Assembly: GCA_007922195.1 (NCBI GenBank)
Contig: ML681991.1
Coordinates: 43,726,905-43,790,904 of the forward strand
Length of the DNA stretch: 64,000 bases
Direction of reading: 5' to 3'
From: Podocnemis expansa
Taxonomy: Eukaryota > Chordata > Testudines > Podocnemididae
Made by a program: the position numbers and the translations under genes. Below, one piece after another: positions 1-13,000 of the stretch. Every line of letters starts with the position of its first letter. The first letter of the stretch is position 1. The notes beneath the pieces are model-generated. The model saw only the letters and a list, made by a program, of their open reading frames with translations. It made no database searches and was not told the origin of the DNA.

Positions 1-1194
1 GTTCCTTCATGCAGTGCAGGGTCACAGAGTAGCACCATGTGATGGCTGCCATTGCTGGTGGGCACCCAAGGGGTTCTGCTGAGGACTTGTAACAACCCAT
101 GCTTTGAGCTCTGCAACCTCCTTAGCCAGTACAGCAGCTGACTTGCCCTCAACGGGCGGGCACAGAGGGACCTATTAAACTCAATGCTCTGTCCCTCCTG
201 CAGGCATATCCTCAAACATGAGAAGAGCCTGGAGACACCTTCCTGGCCTCACACCATGGGAGCTTGGGGCTCCCTTACCGCCCCTGGATGTCCAACAACC
301 TAATTTGGGGTCTCCTGTCCTTCAACTGAGGGATCTAGTGCATTCTTGCTATCCCTTCAGGGTAACCATGGAAGGAAACTCAAAGGACAAAGGCCTTCTC
401 CTCCCCCAGTATGCATGCACACCCACTGATATCTAAGTGCCCATGCACAGTCACTGCTATGTGCACACACCAAGCCCACAGATCTACACACACCCCCTTT
501 TCAGCCAGCCACCTTCTGAAACGCACAGCTGGTTCTGGAGACATTAATCAATTCACTCTGTTTTCAGACATCTGAGCTCTGTTTGTTGCTCCAGATTGCC
601 AGAACGCAGTCCCTGTTGACTGATCCCCAAAAAGCAGCCAGCCCCTGTCATAGGTGCCATGTTGCATGGCAAGACCAGTCACTCGTCAGCCCATCAGAGT
701 GGGTCATGTGGCAAGCAAGGCAAACAGTGATTTCATGACCTCTCTAGGGCATGGAACAGGTCTCCCCAGGCAGAGCAGAAGGCTCCAAAAGGCTGAGGAA
801 TCAGGGAGGGGAAGGGCCTGCCTAGCCAGGGCATGGTCATTCCCTAGTGTGCTCCAGGACTTTGCTCAGCTTAGTTTATAAGGGGGAGTTTCACAAGCCC
901 TTAGCATTGACCTAACTCTGCTCCCATGTGAGTCAACGTGAGTAGAGCTAGGCTGATGAGAAGATCTTGTTCCTCAGAGCTATTGAGGTGCTTAACTTCC
1001 ATTGATTTTGATGAGATTCAGGCACTTCAGTACCTTTGAGGATCTGGGTTTTGAAAAGCCCACCCTGATTGTCTTCAGTGAGAGAGCTTATAGTATGTCC
1101 TCTGTGAGCCTATGTGGTGACCAGCTAGACCCTCCCACTCTGCTGGGCAAGGTTACTGACACCCAGGCAGGAGCACTGTAAATCATTTCACTGC
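1..1194. other. Upstream intron of DGKK, no exon seen
   Basis: No PH-domain exon and no convincing ORF. 905-1060 resembles a common reptile interspersed repeat (cttccattgattttgatgag followed by cctttgaggatctgg). The rest shows nothing I recognise. Confidence 0.5.
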
Positions 1195-4100
1195 TGGGCT
1201 GCAAGAGACCTTGAGAGGGCCTCGTGTCCAGTGCCCTGTGCTGAGGCAGGGGCCAGTGGCCCTAGACCAGCCCTGACAGATGTGTATCCAGCCTGGTCCA
1301 AAATGTCTCCGGTAATGCGGATCCCACAGTCTCCCTTTGATGCCAATTCCAGTGCTTAATTGTCCTTCTAGTTAGAAAGTTTTTCATAACATTTAACCTA
1401 CATCACCCTTGCCATAGATTAACCTGATTACTTCTTGTCCTGCCTTTAGGGACCCTGGAAAGTTTTTGATCCCTATCCTCTTAATAACAGCCCTTACAAT
1501 ATTTGAAGACTATGATCAGTTAGTCCCCTGTTCAGTCTTATGTTCTCAAGATTGATCATGTCCTCTTTTGTTAACTTGTCTTTGCAGGTCTGTTTTTTGA
1601 AAACTTCTATTGCTTCCTTCTTCAGTATGTCCATTTCTTTTGCGAAATTTAGCACGCAGAACTAGGCACAGCACTAAACAAAGTGTGGCAGTTACCTCTC
1701 ATGTCTTGACACTCCTATTAATGCACCCTGGAATGATATTGGCTGTTTTCACAAATGAACCACACTGTTGACTTCTATTCAATTTGTGATCCACTGTAAT
1801 CCCAGATCCTTTTCACCTGTACTGCCAGTTACTCCCCGTTTTTAGTTGTGCATTTGATGTTTTTCCTTCCTATCTGTAGGACTTTGCACTTCTCTTCATT
1901 CAGTTTCAGTCTGCGGATTTCACACCAATTCTCTAATTGATCAAAAGTGGTTTTGGATTCTAATCCTGTTCTCCCAAGTGCTTGCAAACCAGGAATGACA
2001 CAAGCCTGGGAAAAGACCTGGGACCCGCACCCCCCCCAGTCCCGATTTGGGGCCTGGGCCCAATCCTGCCCAGAGCCTCGGGCAGGGCCCAGATTGGGCT
2101 CCAGCTGCAGGAGGGCTGGCCCCGGACGCTGGGCCAGGGATGGGGACAGGGAAGACAGCCACTGCCACAAGCAGCCTGGCCCTGGACCCTCGGCCAGCTG
2201 CTTCTGTGGGTGGCCTGGCCCTGGACTCCCAGCCAGGGACAGGGCTGGAGAAGACAGCCACCACCATGGGCGGCCCAGTGGCAGACGTGGGGCACTGACG
2301 CTGGGACTTAGGGCTCAAGCCCTGTAAGCCCAGTACCAGCGATGCCACTGTTGCAAACCCATCCCAGCCTGGTCTCAGCTGCAAATTTTGTAAGCATACC
2401 TTCTGCTGCATTATTCAAATCATTGGTGAAAATACTGAATAGCACCACACCCAGGACAGACCATTGTGGGACTGCATTAGATGTGTCCTCCCAGAGTGGC
2501 AGCAAACCACTGATAACTGCTATTTGAGTATGATCTTTCAACCAGTTTGCTCCCACCTTGTAGTAATTTCAGATAGAAAACATTTCCCTTGTTTGCTTAC
2601 AAGAATATCGTGTGGGACTGTGTCAAAAGCTTGACCAAGGGAGGAAATTAGGTTGGTTTGACAAGGTTTGTTCTTGTCAAGTCATGCTGGCTTGTCCTTA
2701 TAACCCCTTAAACTCACACTGACTCTTTAATCATTTGTTCCAGTTTCTTTTCAATTGTTAAAGTTAGGTTGATTGATCTATAATTCCCAGGGTCCTCTTT
2801 GTTCCACTTTTTAAAGACAGATACTGTGTTTGCCCTTCTGAAGTCCTCTATGAATTTTCAAAGATAATTGCTAATGGTTCCGAAATTGTCTCAGCTAATT
2901 CCTTTGGTACTCTAGGATTAATTTCATCAGACTTTGCTGATTTGAATACATCTAACTTACCTAAATATTCTGGAACCTATTTTGCCTTGCTTTTCTTCCC
3001 CCTTGTTAATATTAATTGTGTTAAGTTTGTGGTCACAATCAACCCTTTTAATGAAGACTGAAGCAAAATAAGCATTAAACACGTCTGCTTTCTTGATGGC
3101 CATCAGTTATGAGCTCTCCCTCCTCATTAAGTTGAGGACCAACACTTTCCTGTGTCTTTCTCTTGCTCCTAATGTATTTATAGAACCACTTCTTACTGCC
3201 TTTTATGTCCCTTGCTAGATGTCTCTCGTTTGGTGCCTTACCTTGATTTTCTCCTTTCAAGATTATTCTATTCTCTTGTACTCATCTTTAGCAATTTGTA
3301 TACATTTACAGTTTTTGTAGGATTCCTTTTTTATGTTTTTATCCAGAGAGAGCTCCTGATGAGGTCACATGGGCATCTTACTATTGTTCCTTTGTTTTCT
3401 TTGCATTATGGTAGTGGGCTGTTGTGCCTTCCTCTGAGAAATTGCCAGGTCTCCTCAATTCCTTTTTCTCTTAGATTTCCTTCCTATGGGACTTCAGCTA
3501 CTACTTCCCTGAGTTTGTTTGCTTTTGTGAAGTCCATAGTCCTTATTCTGTGGCTTTTCTTTCTTTCTTTATAATCTTAAATCTGTCATTGCATGACACT
3601 TACACTGAATGTTTCCTTCAGATTCACAACCAGTTCCTCTCTGTTGGACAGATTCAAGTCTAAACTGGCTGTCTCCCACCTTACTTACTCCATCTTGTAA
3701 AACAAATTGTCCCCAATGCATTCCAGGAACTTACTGGACATTTTGTGTTTTGCTGTATTGCTTTCCCAGCAGATGGCTGGGTACTTAGAATCTCCCATTA
3801 CTACCCAGGCTTGTGTTCTGGATATTCTGTAAATTCGTTCTACAAATGCCTCATCCACCTCCTCTTCCTGATTTGGTGGTTGATAGTAGACCCCCACCAT
3901 TATGTAGTCCCTGTTTTTCACCCTAATTATGTTTACCTAAAAGCTCATTACTAGTCTACCTTTTACTCCTTCTGGACCTCAGAATGAATGTCTGTTTTCT
4001 TGACACAGAATGCAAAATCTCCCTTTTCCCCTACCTGTCCTTCCTGAACAAGCTGTCACCCTCTGTACCAATATTCCTGTCATGGGATTATGCCTCCAAG

Positions 4101-4290
4101 TCTCTGTGGTGCCTAAATCATAATTTAGCTTTTGAACTAACACTTTGAATCCTTCCTGTTTATTCCCCAGACTCATGTTTGAATATAAACATCTAAGTTG
4201 TCGAGCAGATTCCCTCCCTTTTTTCTCATTTGTTGCTCATATGACCTTGTAATTTTCCATGCTGCCCTCAAATTGAAGCTACTGTTAAAC
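1195..4290 (-). mobile_element. Degenerate CR1 LINE, nearly complete ORF2, antisense
   Basis: On the minus strand the order is endonuclease then reverse transcriptase. 4140-3690 has RTGRG and then [28 protein letters not shown] (APE endonuclease). 3260-3075 has [19 protein letters not shown]. 2550-2350 has PQWSVLGVVLFSIFTNDLN and FAAETRLG, a decayed form of the FADD catalytic box. 1940-1850 has FDQLENWC...LNEEKCKVLQIG. Stops and frameshifts are frequent, so it is inactive. It is interrupted by a GC-rich insert (about 1985-2335). Confidence 0.9.
1985..2335. repeat. GC-rich insert with internal repeats inside the CR1
   Basis: About 350 bp, much richer in GC than its CR1 host. It falls between the FADD-box segment and the LDQLE..W..KCKVL segment, which are close together in CR1. 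Internally, 'agggatggggacagggaag' near 2137 recurs as 'agggacagggctggagaag' near 2234, so it is partly tandem (about 98-bp period). Origin unknown. Confidence 0.6.
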
Positions 4291-6955
4291 TGGCTCTTTC
4301 CTTATGAACTGTTATTACCTGCCATCTTACAACCTCATTTACCCTCCTGTCTCAGTTGGTGAGTCAGTGAGTGAAGATCCCCTTCCCTTTCTTGGTCAGG
4401 GGGAGCAATCTCTTCCTGTAGTTGTCCTTCCTGGAACAGCTTGCCATGGTCGAGAAAGCCCCAGCCCTCCCATCCATACCATCTGCACAGCCACACATGG
4501 TGTGTTCATCTCCAGGATGTATGTGTCCCTGCCTGGGGCCTTACCCTCAACCAAAGGGATGGAGGAGAAGAGCCTGCACCTCTAGCTCTGTCCCCTTCCC
4601 TCCTGACTACCAAAACAAGACACGCGTGCAAAGTATACAATGTTCTGCTCACCAGTGAGGCAGACAAACTTCTCTTGGTGGCTGAGCAGGATTAGATCAT
4701 CTGGGGACTCTGACTTCTGCACAGTATGGTTGGCAGGGTGTTACAGTCTGGCAGCTCTGATCTTGGGCTGTCCTGGACTTAGTTTCCAAAGAATTTTCTT
4801 TTAGAATCCACTTTATATAGTTAAGACTTGGGTCCCACTTAGCTGTACCTTAACCGATCATTTTAAACTAATGTACTACAGAACACCAATGCTAGCCCAT
4901 TATGAAACAGTTCTTTAACCAATCATACCACCTTAGTTGATTTAAGTAGTGTACTCATAGTTCTGCAACAGACAGAAACAACCAAAGAACCAGACAGGAA
5001 TCATTCAGATAAAGAACAGAGTAGTGGAAACATGAGACAAAACAATAAGAAGGGTAGATTTTGAAGCTCCAACTGTTGGTCAGTGATTCCTTCCCGGACA
5101 GAATTCTGTCACACAAAGTTTCCTTTAAACATCTTAAGCTCTGTTGCTTTAATTTCTTGGATGGTGGTGGGTACTACAAAGGAGAAGAGCTTCTTTTTGA
5201 CAGCCTGGTGTGACATTGTTGGATGTAATTTAAATGGGGCGTGGGGAGTGAATACCTGCTGCTTGGCTTATGGCTGCTGCTGTTTAGCCAAAGAACAAGG
5301 TCTCAGACCTTACACTAGGCCTGTGAGCCTAAGTCGGCTGACCCAGGCCATCTGGGTGTCTTTTGCTGTCATATAGACACACCTGTTGGTCATCACACTG
5401 CCCAGTCCTGCCAATGTTTTTCCATCTCACAGGAGTGCTCCTAGGCCTGGCTGCATGGATAGGGTGGGTTCTGAGTTATTACAGAGAATTCTTTCTTGGG
5501 TGATTGGCTGGTGAGACTTGTCTACACGCTGAGAGCTTAACCAATTGCCATATTTGGAATCAGGAGGGAATTTTCTCTGGGGATCCATTGATTACAGCCC
5601 TTTGGGTTTTTCACCTTCGTCTGTGGTGTGGGACATGGCTCACTTGTTAATGGATTCTCTGTATCTTAAAGTCTTTAAATTGTGATTTGAAAACTTTAAT
5701 AACTCAGTCATGGGTTAGAAGTTTATTTCAGGAGTGAGGTTTTGAGGCCTGTATTTTGCAAGAGGTCAGACAAGGTGCTCTTATTGGTCCCTTCTGACCT
5801 TAGGGTCTGTGAGTTAACCCAGCACCACCTGGGAACTGGGAAGTACTGGGGTCTGTTCCTGGCCGTGCTGCAGATTCATTCTGTGACCTGGAGGGAGAGG
5901 TGTGGCCTCTCTTGTGCTTAGTTTCCCCTGCTGAGCAATGGGGCCACTCTTGGTGCTCCCTGGGCATAATGCACACTGTGATTCAGGAAACAACTACATT
6001 AGGGAAAGATGAGCTATATTATACTCCAGATTTTACTGATCAAACCAGTTTAAGGTCATTGATGGATGGCATCTCCTGTGCATACCTGCTTCCCTAGATG
6101 GTGAATAAATGGTTAGGTAATCTGGCCCTGTCCAGTCCCCAGGGGTCAGTCCAGGACCCTCTGCTCTTTTGCAGAACATCTATTCACTGGGGACCTCTGG
6201 TTCCAATTGCTTTGATCAGGTTTGAATCCCATGGGTTACATTTGTCCCTTCATGTGGGTCTCACCCAGAGCATGCTGCCTTTGCGGGGTTACATGGACTC
6301 ATCCCCAGCAGCTTTTATGGTCCAAAATGGCCCATCATTTTGGGTGCCCAGGTCTGTGGACAGCCCCACTTGGGGCACCTGAGTGTTAGTTATGATGGAA
6401 TTGCAATTGACTGGCTGCTCTTGGAAATGTGGTCCATACTCCTGGTCTGCCCAGGTAGAACTTACCCTTAAATAGACTCCCCAGCCCAATGTAGGTCAAG
6501 TGTAGGTCAGTGTAAAACCCACTGGATTCCAAGGGCTGGTCCTATTTTCCCCAGGTCTGAATCTGGCCCTTTTGGAGCTTGAGCAGGAGCAGAACAAGTG
6601 GCTGATTGGAGCTTCCTGCCACCCATGCAAGCTAGCCCTTCATGATCCAACCCTAGTTCCTTTGTGGCGCAGGACAGATTGCTGTCCAGCCAGGTCTCCC
6701 TCTCCAGCAGTGGGACCAAAGTGTGGACAGCTTGGCTCTTCCAGCTTCCTGGGGGGGACCTCATGAATCCTGAGGTCAGTCCCCTTCCATCAGTGCTCCT
6801 ACTGTTAAGATGAAATAGGTCTCCCAGTCTACCATGCTTTCCCTACACTCCCTGAGCAGAGCCAGGCTCCGTGGGTTCAGTTGCTGTCCTGAAGGCTGAA
6901 GATATGTCTTTTCTTGCGTCTCTGCTATGTCGCCCTCTCCCTCATGCCTTCTTAG
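4291..6955. other. Intron of DGKK, mixed old repeats
   Basis: No exon found. 5700-5815 resembles the 3' end of a sense CR1 (ggtcccttctgaccttaggg followed by tctgtgag). 5840-5945 ends like a MIR-type SINE (tgtgcttagtttcccctg). The remainder is unassigned. Confidence 0.4.
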
Positions 6956-7036
6956 TCGCTGATCTTTGACGAGGTGGACCTGTCCGACGCAAGTGTTGCA
7001 GAGACCAGCACTAAGAACATTAACAACAGCTTCACA
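6956..7036 (+). CDS. DGKK: DGKK exon: middle of PH domain
   Basis: 81 bp, 27 codons, phase 0 at both ends; acceptor cttag, donor gtaagt. It encodes the PH-domain segment with [14 protein letters not shown], near-identical to what is known of type II DGKs, where the PH domain binds phosphoinositides and helps membrane targeting. The preceding PH exon (strands 1-4) was not found between 1 and 6955, so it lies outside the window. Confidence 0.95.
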
Positions 7037-10000
7037 GTAAGTCCTGCTCCAGCACGCAGATGCTGGTGGAAGTTTTCACGTGATTTCAGTGGGCTTTGCC
7101 CCACCTGCTGCCTGCTGTTATCTGAGGCAGGGAACTAACTAAGGCCACTGCCTTCCTGCCATGGCATGCTGCTCTCGCCCCTGCATAGCAAGAGTCAGAC
7201 TGTATTTGAGGGATAAGATCTGGATACATCCATAGCAGGAGTAATCTCCCGGTAGTTTATTTGTGCTAATTGATTCCCAGTACATGAGAGTGATTAATTC
7301 TCTGTAGCAGATGCCCAAGAGCTCCTCCTGCTGCTAATGGCAGGAACCAAAGTTGGCGTGGGCCTCCGGAGAGCTGGTGCTCCATTCGCGCTGCATTGGG
7401 GGTGAAATCCAGCCCTGTGGATTTAGGTGGGGTGTGTGGGGGCTGCCCCATGGCACATGGGGGGATTTTACCCCAGGGATTGTTGCTGGAGTAGCCCTGG
7501 GTTTTCTGTGACAAATGCGTCCCTCTGGTTCCCACAAGGGCATTTGCTGGGCTCCATGCCTCCCCTTCCACTGCAGTAGCTTTTGCTAGAACGGAGCATG
7601 GTTTGCCTGTGTTGGCAGCATACTTTTCCCTAGTGACTCAGGGCTCCAGCTGAGGCCACTGCAGGCCTGTCAGCACACTGGCCATGCTCACCTTGCTGTA
7701 ACATCTTTGTATGGCATGGGAGGTGAATGAGCTCCTGCTCTTGTGTGCACAGAAGGGCCCAGTCTTGCACTGAAGTCAATGGGAGCCTTCTTGCTGAGGT
7801 CAGTGGGAACAGGCCCAGGCTCCAGAGCTCCCAGCTGGCCAGTAACCTGCGTCAGTAATTGTCTCCAATTGAGCGCAGAGCTCCAGACTGGGACTTTGTC
7901 AGGAAACTGTTCACTAAGGAGAGCTGCACTGGCATCTTGTGGGGTCTTGCTACCTTCTGGTTCACTAGGAAATGGGGCTGGAGTGGAGACTGGCTTGCGT
8001 GCTCCCTGGAGCAGAGTGTAGGCACCATGCTCCTGTCATCTGGAGTGAACAGTGAAACTTGATCTCTCCAGCTCCTTTGGGAGCTCTACATGGTGACAGC
8101 AAGCTGGCCTCTGTGTCCTAAGCTGGCCTCTGTGTCCTGTGTCTGTAATATCCGTGGCAACACAAACCATGAGCTGAATGGATTTTCTGCTCTTCACTAG
8201 CTGTGGGCTGTCCAGCAGCTTCCAGTCTCTTTTCAGCCAGCTTAGTGGGGCCGTTTCCTTCTCTAGGTGATCACACCTTTTCGAAAACTCATCCTGTGTG
8301 CCGAGAACCGGAAGGAGATGGAAGACTGGATTGGTGCCCTGAAATCCGTACAGAAGTGGGAAATCAACGAGGTAAGAGAGGCATGCACTCTGGCTGGGAG
8401 TCCCTCAGAGATGGGTCCAAGCCTGGGATGTTAGCAAAACTAGACACAGAGAAACAATGAGATCACAGCAGTCTTCATCTAAGGGATGTTGTGGAACAAG
8501 ACAATCTCTGTCTCAAAGAGCTTATAATCCTCCTTGACAGTAAGGCCTTGTCAGTTGTATTCTGTGTCTTTCAAATGGTCACTTCTTTTGACTGACAGTG
8601 CAGGTGCTGAATTTCTCTCTCTGATGTCCCACTGGACCAGTCCCTCCCCTGGTGTCAATTGGTTCAGCTCTGTTCAAATCAATGGAGCTGGCTGTGTTTG
8701 CATGGTAAGGAACTGGCCCCTTCATTACTAATTAATGACTGGCCAAGCAAATCCCCCCCAACCCTTTTATTTTGTTTTGCTCATTTACAAGGATAAATCT
8801 ACTTGGCTGACATGAGATCAGGTGCAACCATGTACCATGCTGAGTAGAGTAATTCTTTTCTTACTCATTTTGGTGGGCAGCAAGCTCCTGATGTTTGCAG
8901 GGACAGAGACAATATGATATGGATGCACAGGGTGCTGCAATTAGTGAGACGATGCTGCGTGGAAGAGGGACAGTAGCGCAGGGTTTGTTACCCCAGCAGG
9001 GCTGTGTGTAGTGTGAGTGCTGGGCTAACAGGACCAGGTGACATGAGATCTGACAAACAAAACTGTAGGAGCACCGGTACTGCCTGAACAATGGTGGCAC
9101 CTCTAAGGGCCCAGTTTTCCAGGCATAAATGTCCCAGCAGAACTACTCAGATGGCAGGTTTCTGTTTTCAGACTCCTTGAATGTGACTCTCTCCCTCCAG
9201 CCTCAGAGCATTGGGTTTGTCCCGCTCCAGGCTTAAAAAATCACACACCTGCACTTTCTCAGACCCTTCTGGTTCTCACTAGCTCAGCCAGGACAGGTCC
9301 CCTCACTAGTTGCTCCCCCAACTACCTCAAGCAGCTCCTTTGTTACGCCTTTCAGGTGAGATTTGAAAACTGGGACTTGCAGACTGGGCATTTCAGAGGG
9401 GCCAGAGGCAATTAGATTCTCTCTTTGAAAGAAAAGCTCTTCTTATTAGTTCCAATACCTGCCCTTCATAGCAGTCCAGATCCTCAACAGAATTTAGGCA
9501 CTTAAATCCCATTGAAGTCAATGTGCACATGGGTTGTGCTGCAGCCTTTGACCCTGTGCTCTCACGCTGGGGTTTCCACAAGACTCTGGGACTCATGTGC
9601 TAAGCTGGATGGAAAGCACTTAGAAAGCCAGGCAGCTGGGGCTAATGCAGTGGTGTACTGAAGATGTTCAGTGCCCGGGGGTCAAGCCTACATTTGTGCC
9701 CCCTCCCCATGCTTCATTCCACCCCCACACACAGGGCAGGAGGAGTCCTGGACTCACCTCTCCGGCTTTTCCAGGGAAGGGGGTCTGTGCTGGCAGGGAG
9801 GGTGGAAGTGAGGCTGCAGTAGTTCAGTTTCCAAAGGGATAGCCGAGTTAGTCTAGTCCAGTAAAAAAACAACAAGTTCAGCCCTGGCTGGGGCAGAGCA
9901 GCGTTGCACATTGCTATCTGGGGAGAGAAGGGGGAGCAAGATGGCCCTTCATACTATGTGGGGGTACTGTGGGGAGTTCAGCACCACCTGCATCCATTGC

Positions 10001-13000
10001 CTCCCCAAAGGGCCAGACACCCCTCCCCACTGCACTTATCCTCCGTGGCTCCAGCCTGGCCCTGGCTGGGATAGGGAAGCTTCACCTACTCCCCAGGAGG
10101 GGAGAGGCTGGCCCTTTGTGACATGCAAGGGGGCTGAGGGGTGCTTTTCAGGTCAATAACAAGGCAGTAAGCAAATGCCCTAGGAAGGATACTGCCTCAG
10201 GCAGGATCTGACTGGGCCCATAGGAGCTGCAGTGGGTCAGGAGAGTGGGAGTCTCAATCTCCATCGCTGAGCAGGTGCTGGAGAAAGTGACAGTAGAAAT
10301 GTACCAAACAACCCCAGATCCTATTATCAATGGGAGGAGGCCAGGAAGTGCCCTGGGGCAGGTGAGAAAGGGACCAGGAACTGTGTGGTGAGGGAGAAGA
10401 GGTATGGAGGAAATCTCCGTTACAAAGGGAAGTGTAAAAGGGTTAGAGACCCAGAACCCCTGCCTCATTTTAATTAGCCCTCCAAGCAGCCATCTGTTTG
10501 CAAATGTGATAGGGTGCTGAAACAGGCTGGCTGACATTTCAACCTGAGACCTAAAAGTGGAAGACTCCATGGCCCTGAAGCCAGCCAGGTGGGATATTCC
10601 CGAGCTGGGCAAATCTGGCCTTCTGCCATCCTCTTCACTTCCATGCTAGTTGCTAGCTCCCATTTCAGAGGCTGCTGTTGATAATGGCTGGCAGTGCAGG
10701 CACAGGACAAGTGTAGATACATGAGCAGTTGAGAGCAGGTTGTCTTGGAGCCTTGCTGCATCTGAGATAGACCCCGATTTCTCCCTGAGATTTGCCTGCC
10801 TTTGCTCCTAGCCTCAAAATGCACTCTGTTCTCTTTATCATCGCAGGCCACGCAGTTCAACATGGAGCATTTCTCTGGCATGCATAACTGGTACGCCTGC
10901 TCCCATGCCCGGCCCACCTTCTGCAACGTGTGCCGTGAAGCCCTGTCTGGGGTTACCTCCCATGGCCTCTCCTGTGAAGGTACTGGCTCATTGGCTCTCA
11001 CTCACCATCTCATGTACAAATGGGAGGGGAGGACTGACCCTAGGGGCTGGAAGAACTTTCCAAAAAACCTAGCACAGCTGACCATAAGATGTATCTCCTG
11101 GATGCTCCTCTGGCAGGCACAGGAGCTGCTTACACCAAACCAGGATGCTAAATAGGACAGAGAGGAAGGAAGGTTGTGTGAAGGGTAGAGGGAGGGGGTT
11201 AGGGAGAAAGCCTGGGGTTAGCAGGGATGTGGCTGAGGAAATGTAAGGAATCACTGCACTGGAGCAGCCTAGGGGTCCTCCAGCCCAGTGTGCTGCCCCT
11301 GAGGTGCCAGTACCAGGGGCACAACTCCACAGAGTGCAGCCCATCAGGTGATATAAGGTGCTCTGGTCCCCAGGACTCTGATGGGACAGCTGCTGATGCC
11401 CATGCTAGTGGATAGGCACCTGTGCTTGTGTTTTGGTGCAGTCACGGTGTGGTGGTCTCCATGGGAGCAGCATCAGGCCCAGTGGACCAAGCATTGGTGC
11501 CCCCCTGTGGAAGTCAGGAGCAGGACAGGCTGTGCGGTGAGGGGAAGCCTTCCTGCTCCCACAGACTTTTTCATCTCTCTCCCTCCTAGTCTGCAAGTTC
11601 AAAGCCCACAAGCGCTGTGCTGTGAGAGCCACCAACAACTGCAAGTGGACCACGCTGGCTTCTATTGGAAACGACATCATTGAAGATGAAGACGGGGTAA
11701 GCACCTGTTTCCCCCCACACACCAAGAAGGGCACTGCCCTCGCCTATCTCCCAAGGCTGGTGAGGTCTGTGATGGCCAGCTGCTGGACAGCTAGCGCCTC
11801 CTGAGCAAGGGTGTCAGCAACTTTAGTTCTGGACCTACCAGCATAAAGGCACGTGTGGGACTAACTCTGATCTGTTACATGAGTAGAAACCAGAAGCAGC
11901 ACCATGGATTCAGTGCACTTTGCACTGATTTACCCTCATGTACACAAGAGTGGAATCTGGTCCAGTATCAGTGAATTCCTCCTGAGGGGATCCTTTGGGA
12001 GGGCCCCAGGGGTTCAAAATGCATTGGGCACTGGACTGGACGTAGCCCCGGAGAACATCTCTGGCCCAATCCTGCACAGGCCCTGCCAGGGACTGGATGA
12101 GATGCTCTGGTGCACCTCTTGTGCAGTTTCTTAATTCAGGCAACATCCACACTTCCGGCTTTGTCCGAGGAAGGGTACTGTGGATGTAGCCCAAGGAGTC
12201 TCTCTCTTCTCTCTGTGCTGGGGGTGTGAACCCCTCCTGAGTTGCCCACTGTGGGAGGCCCCTGCTGGGCCCATGTTGAGACCTTGGTCAAGTCAGGCCC
12301 TGGATGTGAGTGAGGACAGCGTAAGGGGAGGGTGTCTATGCTCTCGGGCCTGTTTAGGGATGAAAGAGGTACCCATGACTTTCTACCATCCTGGTACTTG
12401 CGCAAGCTGCTGCTTTCCCTTCTCCAGCACTGAGAGTTATTCTGTGGGACTACTCAGTCTGCAAGTCATTGCCTGTAATGGGTAGCTCCCCAGTGTTCTG
12501 GCCTCGGTGCCTCAGGAAAGACAACAATAAAGCTGACCCATGAGGGTAGTCATTTAAAAGGGTCTCCTCAGCCTGCTGATCTCACCGCTCTTGTAGAGGC
12601 ATCTGTGCACCAGGTTGAATGCTGGGCTGATGGCCAGCACCCCAGGACGCGTCTCTTCGGGTAGTGGACTGTGTGGCTGCAGGGTGTTGGCATCCTCTGG
12701 CGCATTGCTCCGTTCTCCCTGCTAATTAACCTGAGCTGCCAGCCTCTGGCTCTGCTCAGTGACTGGCCCACTTTGCTGCAAGTGGGACTCATAGTGCAGG
12801 GCGTGCAGCTGCCTGGCACAGGTCGCAGAAGATTCCTGCTGGTGCTCAGAGCAGGGGCTGAATCCGATGCTGCTGACAATGGTTATAACTCGCTGTAGAT
12901 CGCCATGCAAAGGAGATAGAGAGGTCCCAGACTTCTCTACATTCCTCTGGCTGACCACTTGGGGGTGCCAGCCCTCCTCATAGTGGGTGGCATCACTGCT

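Noticed and set aside
218..436. Short plus-strand frame as the missing N-terminal DGKK exon
   Set aside because: No PH-domain residues (such as the YFKLRGRTLYY-type strand) and no splice acceptor in the correct phase.
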